NCBI RefSeq assembly: GCF_900176345.1
Contig: NZ_FWXU01000006.1
Span: 235,723-299,722 of the forward strand
Length of the DNA stretch: 64,000 bases
DNA from: Rhizobium sp. RU36D
GTDB lineage: Bacteria > Pseudomonadota > Alphaproteobacteria > Rhizobiales > Rhizobiaceae
Direction: 5' to 3'
Position numbers and translations under genes: made by a program. Below, one piece after another: positions 57,349 to 64,000 of this stretch. The notes beneath the pieces were generated by a model that was not told the origin of the DNA, did not search any database, and saw only the letters and a program-made list of their open reading frames with translations. Every line of letters begins with the position of its first letter. Position 1 is the stretch's first letter.

Positions 57349-57674
57349 TGTTGCAGATGCTCACGATTTTAACTGCAGTAAAGAAAAGGCTTGGTTTTAA
57401 AGTAGAAGCGGGATAGGTTGCGCCACGCATCGGGCAGCGGGGAACGATCCTAGAGATTCGTTCGGGTCTGGATCGGTTTCGAATTCCGCTCTCAATACGA
57501 GAGTTTCGCGGCGCGACAAATCCTGATGCGTGATCAGTAAACTTTAACATTCACCAGCGGCAAGTGAAGCAATGGCGCAGTATGCCCGCGGCACGCGAAG
57601 GCTTGGTTCGGCTTGATGCCTAACCACCAGCCGTTTTCCAATCCAGCAAACAAGAGAATTCAGGTGATCCATCG
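57349..57674. other. 326-base gap between prmC and the DUF4167 gene
   Basis: No gene is supported here. A short CTCTC/GAGAG dyad with a 5-base spacer lies near 57487-57501. AGGTGA near 57663 is the RBS for the downstream gene. Nothing else was identified; a promoter is expected but no clear -35/-10 pair was found. Confidence 0.6.
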
Positions 57675-58481
57675 ATGAGGCCAGGACAGCAGAACAAGCG
57701 GGGTCGGGGGCGCAATAACAACAATGGCGGCGGCGGCGGTGGCGGAAATTTCAACCGCAAGGGCGCCAATCCGCTGACCCGGACCTACGACAGTTCCGGC
57801 CCTGACGTGAAGATTCGCGGTACTGCGCAGCATATCGCAGAGAAATACAGTGCACTGGCCCGTGATGCCCAGAGTTCCGGCGACCGCGTGATGGCGGAAA
57901 ACTATCTCCAGCACGCCGAGCACTATAACCGCATCATTGCCGCCGCGCAGGCGCAGATGCAGGACCGCTTCCAGCGTGACGACCGCGAAGAGCGAAATGA
58001 CTTCAGCGATCGGGATTACAACGACCGCGACGACGATATGGATGGTGCCGACGAGGTTCATTCGAACCACCAGCCCAGCCCGCAGCCGGCACCTGCTCCG
58101 GTTCAGGCAGCGAATAATCCAGTCCGCGAGCCGCGCCCTCAAAGGGAGCCGCGTGAGCCCCGCGAGCCGAGGGAACATCGTGAGCCACGGGAGCCCAGAG
58201 TGGCGCAAGAGCAGCGCCCGGCGCCTGTAATTGCCGGTACCGGTCCGCAGCCCGTGATCGAAGATGTTCCGGTTGCCGCTGCTGTTGCTGCTCCTGAGAG
58301 CACTGAAGAGCAGCCGGCCGAGCGCCAGCCGCGTCGCCGTAATGCCACACCACGTCCGCGTCGCCAACCGCGTCGCGCCGCGGGCTCTGCCGAGGCAGGC
58401 GAAGATGGCGCCAAGGGCGGTGACGGCGATGGCGATCAGGCACCCGCGGAAGCCGCGGTCCTGGCCACCGTCTCGGAATAA
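57675..58481 (+). CDS. DUF4167 domain protein
   Basis: A 268-residue protein with a basic Gly/Asn-rich N-terminus followed by the DUF4167 domain (about 25-100: ADRTYD-like start, VKIRGTAQHIAEKYSALARD, then AENYLQHAEHYNRII). The rest is disordered, with Glu-Pro-Arg repeats and an Arg-rich end, suggesting nucleic-acid binding. Found in Rhizobiales between prmC and clpB. Function unknown. Confidence 0.88.
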   Translation: MRPGQQNKRGRGRNNNNGGGGGGGNFNRKGANPLTRTYDSSGPDVKIRGTAQHIAEKYSALARDAQSSGDRVMAENYLQHAEHYNRIIAAAQAQMQDRFQRDDREERNDFSDRDYNDRDDDMDGADEVHSNHQPSPQPAPAPVQAANNPVREPRPQREPREPREPREHREPREPRVAQEQRPAPVIAGTGPQPVIEDVPVAAAVAAPESTEEQPAERQPRRRNATPRPRRQPRRAAGSAEAGEDGAKGGDGDGDQAPAEAAVLATVSE

Positions 58482-58516
58482 TAGAGCCGCAACTTCCATT
58501 GCGCGACGATCTCCAG

Positions 58517-58542
58517 AACTCCGGCTCCGGCCGGAGTTTTTT
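58517..58542 (+). terminator. Intrinsic terminator after the DUF4167 gene
   Basis: AACTCCGGC (58517-58525) pairs with GCCGGAGTT (58530-58538), a 4-base loop, then TTTT. Confidence 0.9.
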
Positions 58543-58706
58543 CGTTTAAATGCCTCTTTAAACGGCAAAAAATTCACACCATATCTGCCTTGAAGGGACG
58601 ACTTACCGCTTTGCGCGGAGGTGTCGTCCAGGGCCCGCCTCATGGGGGCCTTTCCTCAACCGCCGCTCTGTGCCGAAGCGGGCAGGGCGGTTCATGGAGA
58701 TAGGCG

Positions 58707-61310
58707 ATGAACATCGAAAAATATTCCGAGCGGGTGCGCGGCTTTCTGCAGTCGGCCCAAACCTATGCATTATCGGAGAATCACCAGCAGTTTGCGGCCG
58801 AGCATGTGCTGAAGGTCCTGCTTGACGACGACCAGGGCATGGCGTCCTCGCTGATTTCCCGGGCGGGCGGCGATGCGCGCGAGGCGCGGATCGCCAATGA
58901 CGCGGCACTTGCCAAGCTGCCCAAGGTGAGTGGCGGCAATGGACAGGTCTATCTGTCCCAGCCGCTCGCAAAGGTCTTTTCGACGGCAGAAGATGCGGCC
59001 AAGAAGGCGGGCGATAGCTTCGTCACCGTCGAGCGCCTGTTGCTGGCGCTTGCGATCGAGACGTCCGCCTCGACCGCCCAGACCCTGAAGAAGGCGGGCG
59101 TCACGGCCAACGCCCTGAACCAGGTGATCAATGATATCCGCAAGGGTCGCACCGCAGATGGCGCCAATGCCGAGGCCGGTTTCGACGCATTGAAGAAATA
59201 TGCACGCGATCTGACGGCTGAGGCCCGTGACGGCAGGTTGGACCCTGTTATTGGCCGGGACGACGAGATCCGCCGGACAATCCAGGTCCTGTCGCGCCGC
59301 ACCAAGAACAATCCTGTCCTGATCGGTGAGCCGGGTGTCGGCAAGACGGCGATTGCCGAGGGTCTGGCCCTGCGCATCATCAATGGCGACGTTCCGGAAA
59401 GCCTGAAAGAGAAGAAGCTGATGGCGCTCGACATGGGCGCGCTGATCGCAGGTGCTAAGTATCGCGGCGAATTCGAAGAGCGGCTGAAGGCCGTGCTCAA
59501 CGAGGTGCAGTCGGAAAACGGCGAGATCATCCTGTTCATTGATGAGATGCACACGCTTGTCGGTGCCGGCAAGGCAGACGGCGCGATGGATGCTTCCAAC
59601 CTGCTGAAGCCGGCCTTGGCGCGCGGGGAACTGCATTGCGTTGGTGCCACCACGCTCGACGAATATCGCAAGCACGTGGAAAAGGATCCGGCACTTGCCC
59701 GCCGCTTCCAGCCTGTCGTTGTTGACGAGCCGACGGTCGAAGACACCGTATCCATTCTGCGTGGGCTGAAGGAGAAGTACGAGCAGCACCACAAGGTGCG
59801 GATTTCAGACTCGGCGATCGTTGCCGCCGCAACCCTGTCGAATCGCTATATCACCGACCGTTTCCTGCCGGACAAGGCGATCGACCTGATGGACGAGGCG
59901 GCCTCGCGGTTGCGCATGCAGGTGGACTCCAAGCCGGAAGAACTCGATGAACTGGATCGTAAGATCATCCAGCTCAAGATCGAGCGCGAAGCCTTGAAGA
60001 AGGAGACCGACGTGTCATCCGCTGATCGGCTGAAGCGGCTGGAGGCTGATCTTGCGTCTTTCGAGGAGCAGGCTGACGCGCTGACCGCGCGCTGGCAGGC
60101 GGAAAAGCAGAAGCTGGGTCTGGCTGCCGACCTGAAACGGCAGTTGGACGAGGCACGCAACGATCTGGCGATTGCCCAGCGAAAAGGTGAGTTCCAGCGT
60201 GCGGGCGAACTGGCCTATGGCAAGATCCCGGAGCTTGAAAAGCAGCTTCAGGCTGCCGAAGCGCAGGATGGAAGTGGCCGTGACTCCATGGTTCAGGAGG
60301 TCGTGACCCCGGACAACATCGCCCATATCGTTTCCCGCTGGACCGGTATTCCGGTCGACAAGATGCTGGAAGGCGAGCGGGAAAAGCTGTTGCGGATGGA
60401 GGACGAACTGGCCAAGTCCGTCGTCGGGCAGGGCGATGCGGTTCAGGCTGTTTCGCGCGCGGTTCGCCGTGCACGTGCCGGGCTGCAGGATCCCAACCGG
60501 CCGATCGGCTCGTTCATCTTCCTGGGGCCCACCGGCGTCGGCAAGACCGAGCTGACCAAGTCTCTGGCCCGGTTCCTGTTTGACGACGAGACCGCCATCG
60601 TGCGCATGGATATGTCGGAATACATGGAGAAACACTCCGTGGCCCGGCTGATCGGTGCCCCTCCCGGCTATGTCGGCTATGAGGATGGCGGTGCTCTGAC
60701 GGAAGCCGTGCGCCGCAAGCCCTATCAGGTCGTGCTGTTCGACGAGATCGAGAAGGCGCATCCCGATGTCTTCAACGTGCTGCTCCAGGTTCTGGACGAC
60801 GGACGCCTGACCGACGGACAGGGCCGGACGGTCGACTTCAAGAACACGATCATCATCATGACGTCGAACCTGGGTGCGGAATATCTGACGGCCCTTGGTG
60901 AGAACGAAGACAGCGATAGCGTGCGCAATCAGGTGATGGATGTGGTGAAGAGCGCGTTCCGTCCCGAATTCCTCAACCGTGTCGATGAAATTATCCTGTT
61001 CCATCGGTTGCGGCGCCAGGAAATGGGCACGATCGTCGATATCCAGTTGAAGCGGCTGATGTCTCTTCTGAGCGAGCGCAAGATCGCCATCACGCTGCAT
61101 GCCGATGCGCGAAGCTGGCTGGCCGACAAGGGATACGATCCGGTCTACGGCGCGCGTCCCTTGAAGCGGGTGATCCAGAAGTTCGTCCAGGATCCGCTTG
61201 CCGAGCAGATCCTGTCGGGCGCCATTCCCGATGGGTCTGTCGTGGATGTCTCGGCGGGTTCGGATCGGCTGTTGTTTTCGACCGCATCCAGTGTCGAAAA
61301 GGCGGCTTAA
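58707..61310 (+). CDS. clpB: Chaperone ClpB (Hsp100 disaggregase)
   Basis: An 867-residue two-ring AAA+ machine that works with DnaK to dissolve aggregates. There is an N-domain (1-145), Walker A1 GEPGVGKT at 207-214, the coiled-coil middle domain at about 405-525, and Walker A2 GPTGVGKT at 607-614. GGAG precedes the ATG. The 164-base leader contains GC-rich hairpins (GGACGAC/GTCGTCC, 58596-58629). Confidence 0.97.
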   Translation: MNIEKYSERVRGFLQSAQTYALSENHQQFAAEHVLKVLLDDDQGMASSLISRAGGDAREARIANDAALAKLPKVSGGNGQVYLSQPLAKVFSTAEDAAKKAGDSFVTVERLLLALAIETSASTAQTLKKAGVTANALNQVINDIRKGRTADGANAEAGFDALKKYARDLTAEARDGRLDPVIGRDDEIRRTIQVLSRRTKNNPVLIGEPGVGKTAIAEGLALRIINGDVPESLKEKKLMALDMGALIAGAKYRGEFEERLKAVLNEVQSENGEIILFIDEMHTLVGAGKADGAMDASNLLKPALARGELHCVGATTLDEYRKHVEKDPALARRFQPVVVDEPTVEDTVSILRGLKEKYEQHHKVRISDSAIVAAATLSNRYITDRFLPDKAIDLMDEAASRLRMQVDSKPEELDELDRKIIQLKIEREALKKETDVSSADRLKRLEADLASFEEQADALTARWQAEKQKLGLAADLKRQLDEARNDLAIAQRKGEFQRAGELAYGKIPELEKQLQAAEAQDGSGRDSMVQEVVTPDNIAHIVSRWTGIPVDKMLEGEREKLLRMEDELAKSVVGQGDAVQAVSRAVRRARAGLQDPNRPIGSFIFLGPTGVGKTELTKSLARFLFDDETAIVRMDMSEYMEKHSVARLIGAPPGYVGYEDGGALTEAVRRKPYQVVLFDEIEKAHPDVFNVLLQVLDDGRLTDGQGRTVDFKNTIIIMTSNLGAEYLTALGENEDSDSVRNQVMDVVKSAFRPEFLNRVDEIILFHRLRRQEMGTIVDIQLKRLMSLLSERKIAITLHADARSWLADKGYDPVYGARPLKRVIQKFVQDPLAEQILSGAIPDGSVVDVSAGSDRLLFSTASSVEKAA

Positions 61311-61334
61311 ACGTTAGATCGTCGACAAATGGCA

Positions 61335-61360
61335 ATGGCGGCTCTCGGGCCGCCATTTTT
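61335..61360 (+). terminator. Intrinsic terminator of clpB
   Basis: ATGGCGGC (61335-61342) pairs with GCCGCCAT (61349-61356), a 6-base loop, then a T-run. It lies 25 bases after the clpB stop. Confidence 0.93.
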
Positions 61361-61371
61361 CGTTCCGGCCA

Positions 61372-61645
61372 TTAGAGCCTTTCAGGGTTAACTAGAAGCG
61401 TTCTGCCGGAGCAGGTTTTCGTCAGGGCAGAGGCGATTGGCGACGGGCATACCCAGGGTACGTCCGAGCTGATCGCCTCTGATCCTGGCGGAAAGATGCC
61501 CGGCCCTTCGGGCTGGCTGAAACGGGCCGCCTGGTCGACCGACCGGCTTGGACGTAGAGCCTGGCTACGACGCGCGCCGGTTGGTCGACCATCCGACTCC
61601 GTTTGAGCCAGCAGAACGCTTCTATTTAACCCTGAAAGGCTCTAA
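61372..61645. repeat. Mosaic palindromic intergenic element (RIME/MITE-like)
   Basis: A 274-base element with 35-bp terminal inverted repeats (61372-61406 and 61611-61645, 34 of 35 matched). Two inner inverted repeats are CAGAGGCGAT/ATCGCCTCTG (61428-61437, 61472-61481) and a 16-bp pair at 61532-61547 and 61576-61591 with 15 of 16 matched. No coding region. It resembles the mosaic repeats of rhizobial genomes. Its right arm supplies the stop codon of the peptidase gene. Confidence 0.85.
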
Positions 61646-63579
61646 CGGCTGGCAACCTCGTTTGGCTGGCGCGGGTTGCCCAGAAGCGCATCGATGCGGT
61701 CGCGCTCTGCCATGAAGCTGGCAAGTGCCGGTCCCTCCAGAGATTTGCCACCGGGCAAGCGAACCTTCATGGCATCGACCTTGGTGCCGTTGATGATCAG
61801 CTCATAATGTAAGTGGGACCCTGTGGAGGATCCCGTCGATCCGACAAAGCCGATGACCTGGCCCTGGGTGATCCGCGCGCCCTCGCGCACGCCCTTGGCG
61901 ATTGCGCTCTGGTGATTGTAGGACGTGACATAGCCATTGGCATGCCGGATCAATGTCTGGTTACCGTAGCCCGACTCCCAACCCGCTGATATGACGACCC
62001 CATTGCCCGAGGCGATAATCGGTGTGCCGCGCGGTGCGGCCCAGTCCGTGCCGGTATGCATGCGCGAATAGCCGAGAATCGGATGGCGACGCATGCCGAA
62101 GCCGGAGGTCAGGCGTCCGTTGGGTACGGGATTGCGCAACAGGAACTGGCGGATGCTCTTGCCGTTTTCGTCGAAGTAATCGACCGAATTGTCCGAGGGG
62201 TCCTGGAAGCGATAGAAAGTCGTGATGGTGTCGCCGAAGCGTGCCCTGACATAAAGAAGTTCTGATTCTTCCGTGGCCTGGCCGCTTTCGTCCTCCACGG
62301 AGAAAAAGGCTTCCAGCGTATCCGTCGGTTTCAACTGCGCCTGGAAATCCACATTGCTGGCGAGAAGCTTGATGACCAGGGCGGTCATCTCCTTGCTCAT
62401 GCCATAAGAGAGCGCAGCCCTGTAGATTCCGTCATAGACTCTGGGCAGGTCGCGGCCGGTGACAACCTGGTTGCTGTTGCCGTCGAAAGCGCTCGCGACC
62501 GCATCAAGCATAGCGGGCGCTTCTCCCGGAACCAGACGCCCGGAGTCATTGATGGCCATGGTCACCAGATGCTTGGTACCGCGATAGATCGAAATCCTGA
62601 CAATCCGCACTTCCTCACCGCGCTGGATCATGCCGACGCGAATAACGTCGCCTTCTTCCACTTCCTCAGTGCCCAATTGCGGCGCGAGCACACGGCTGGA
62701 ATCCTCGGCTTCGGCCGATGGATAGCCCGCACCCTTCATGGCTGCCGCGATGGTCTGGCTGCGGCGAACGGGAATGATGTCGTCCGCATATTCAGGCGTC
62801 TGCGGCGTTAGCGGCTGCAGCACCGAGACACTCATGTTCTGTTCAAGCACGCGCGCGGCAAGACCGGATCCCAGGCCTATGTTTTCGTCGTCATCCGCAA
62901 ATCTGCGGGGGTCGACATAGGACAGAGCCGCCAGTTGCGTATCGCCATCGGTCAAAACCGATCCGTTGGAGCGGACATTCTCCTCCACTTCCTCCAGCGT
63001 CATGTTGCCGGCGAATGGTACCGATGCGCTGGCGACAGGAAAATCTGTCGTCTTGAGGCTGACTTCGGATTCAACTTCAGAACCGTAGATCGTTGCGGCA
63101 CGGTTTGCCGCTGCCGAACGCTCGTCGGCCGAGAAGATCTTCAGCGGATCAAACGCTGGATAATCCTCGGGCGCGGCATTGTTGGCGGCCAGCATCATCT
63201 TCACATGCGAGAATGGCTGGCGACGAACCACATCCTTGTCGCCTTCGCGCAAGACCGTGGAGACTTCCATAATGCTGCGATCGGCGGGCTTGGCCGCGAT
63301 GATCGGCGCGACAAGCCGCCCGCCCCTTGTAGTCTTCTCGACATCCTTGGGTTCGGCGCTTGCCGTTGCATAGGCTTCCGCCGGGATGGCAAGCTGTTGT
63401 CGACCATCAAGGGCCGCAAACAATGCCACGCCCATCAGAACGCTTGACGTAATACCTGTCAGGAAGGTGCCGGAAAGCCAGCGCAGAGAAATTTCACGGC
63501 GATCGGGTGCGCGATGCCCGTCAGCCATGATGGGCGGCTCGCTACCAAGGGAACGCACCATGTTCCGGTCAGTCAGCAT
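61642..63579 (-). CDS. M23-family peptidoglycan endopeptidase
   Basis: A 645-residue membrane-anchored LytM/M23 metallopeptidase. One helix lies at about 35-57, followed by a long periplasmic region that includes a LysM/opacity-like stretch. The catalytic domain has HTGTDWA (His508, Asp512) and SHLHYEL (His589, His591), the complete zinc set, so it should be active on cell-wall cross-links. The protein ends where the mosaic repeat begins (TAG at 61642-61644 lies in its right arm), so the C-terminus may have been set by that insertion. Confidence 0.88.
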   Translation of the reverse strand: MLTDRNMVRSLGSEPPIMADGHRAPDRREISLRWLSGTFLTGITSSVLMGVALFAALDGRQQLAIPAEAYATASAEPKDVEKTTRGGRLVAPIIAAKPADRSIMEVSTVLREGDKDVVRRQPFSHVKMMLAANNAAPEDYPAFDPLKIFSADERSAAANRAATIYGSEVESEVSLKTTDFPVASASVPFAGNMTLEEVEENVRSNGSVLTDGDTQLAALSYVDPRRFADDDENIGLGSGLAARVLEQNMSVSVLQPLTPQTPEYADDIIPVRRSQTIAAAMKGAGYPSAEAEDSSRVLAPQLGTEEVEEGDVIRVGMIQRGEEVRIVRISIYRGTKHLVTMAINDSGRLVPGEAPAMLDAVASAFDGNSNQVVTGRDLPRVYDGIYRAALSYGMSKEMTALVIKLLASNVDFQAQLKPTDTLEAFFSVEDESGQATEESELLYVRARFGDTITTFYRFQDPSDNSVDYFDENGKSIRQFLLRNPVPNGRLTSGFGMRRHPILGYSRMHTGTDWAAPRGTPIIASGNGVVISAGWESGYGNQTLIRHANGYVTSYNHQSAIAKGVREGARITQGQVIGFVGSTGSSTGSHLHYELIINGTKVDAMKVRLPGGKSLEGPALASFMAERDRIDALLGNPRQPNEVASR

Positions 63580-63884
63580 GCGATGTCTACCCGCAATACC
63601 AAGATATCGATCCCGTCATTTCCGTTGCGATACATCTGCATGTTTGGCGGAGATGTGTCAAACATCGCCCACTGCCGAAGCTGGAGCCCTCTATAAAGGG
63701 GCTACGAAACCGGTAGACCTCTCAAATGTGATTTTCCGATGGCATCCGTGTGTCCACGGGCTGGCCCCACGGCATCATTGGCCCGGTTTATAGGGGGTGT
63801 TGCGTCACTTGAGCGATCCCCAATCGAAATCCTCTCACCTTTCCAATCACTTGTATCTTTCTCGGGAAATTTTAGAAATGAGAG
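63580..63884. other. Intergenic region before the right-edge promoter
   Basis: No gene is supported here. The sequence turns AT-richer toward 63840-63890, as is usual upstream of strong promoters. The promoter of the divergent peptidase gene is presumably in this stretch but was not located. Confidence 0.5.
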
Positions 63885-63913
63885 TTGACTGTAAAAAGGT
63901 GTGTGTCTATAAG
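63885..63913 (+). promoter_or_regulatory. Strong sigma-70-type promoter, probably of an rRNA operon
   Basis: TTGACT (63885-63890), an exact 17-base spacer, then TATAAG (63908-63913), followed by TCCGCTC. It has the strength and downstream leader style of rhizobial rrn promoters. The rRNA gene itself would be beyond the window edge; that is inference. Confidence 0.8.
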
Positions 63914-64000
63914 TCCGCTCACTGACGAGGGCGGCGGCGCTGCTGGCGACGATGACCTTCGTTCTAGAGAAAACCTCTTCGAGTTGGCTGAGACGCTGAT

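Noticed and set aside
58589..58595. CTTGAAG as the -35 of a heat-shock promoter for clpB
   Set aside because: No matching -10 element lies at the right distance downstream.

Overview
The window is a chromosomal segment of an alphaproteobacterium, almost certainly a member of the Rhizobiaceae. The evidence is gene order and content: cpdR next to a TIGR02302-type membrane protein, lysA, a small lipoprotein, argH and divergent tlpA; etfBA; prfA-prmC-DUF4167-clpB; an orphan Flp pilin with a CtrA-type box; and a probable rRNA promoter at the right edge. Most of the DNA is GC-rich housekeeping sequence.

Left chromosomal block (1-20733): ftsE (cut by the edge), a membrane protein, hpt, cpdR, the TIGR02302 protein, lysA, a lipoprotein, argH, tlpA, a SulP transporter with a sul1-like RNA leader, 3-hydroxybutyryl-CoA dehydrogenase, etfA-etfB with a LiuR-like operator, a rhomboid protease, a cobalamin adenosyltransferase, a HIG1-domain protein, an SDR, a YihY-type membrane protein, gluQRS, a DNA glycosylase, an HNH endonuclease, dsbB, a YqaA/DedA protein and tRNA-Leu(CAA).

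Mobile block (20734-34153, about 13.4 kb): an integrative mobilizable element inserted at the 3' end of tRNA-Leu by a serine recombinase. The backbone is entirely on the minus strand: a 347-residue unknown protein, two tiny Cys-rich proteins separated by twin hairpins, two small unknown proteins, a VirD4/TraG-type coupling protein, two more unknowns, the recombinase, and at the far right end mobC and a relaxase. The cargo is on the plus strand: a trehalose-phosphatase coupled to a ROK-family protein, about 0.9 kb of hairpin-packed non-coding DNA, and an AT-rich AAA ATPase with a DUF4143 region. No type IV secretion channel is present, so transfer would need a helper. The main discovery is at the att junction. 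Joining the two ends in silico at a shared GCACCA keeps the recombinase frame open for 36 new codons and ends it on a stop that overlaps the mobC ribosome-binding site. Excision should therefore build a recombinase-mobC-relaxase operon that is broken while the element is integrated.

Right chromosomal block (34154-64000): an acyl-CoA synthetase, an acetyltransferase and flippase pair (surface polysaccharide type), secA, a PpiC-type foldase, argJ, a GNAT protein and a Nudix hydrolase, a small membrane protein and Flp pilin, a methyltransferase, comF, a glutaredoxin, a nitrilase-family amidase, DUF1178, DUF924, ubiG, an SH3 protein, lysC, ptsP, prfA, prmC, DUF4167, clpB, an intergenic mosaic palindrome, an M23 peptidase, and a near-consensus promoter that probably starts an rRNA operon beyond the edge.
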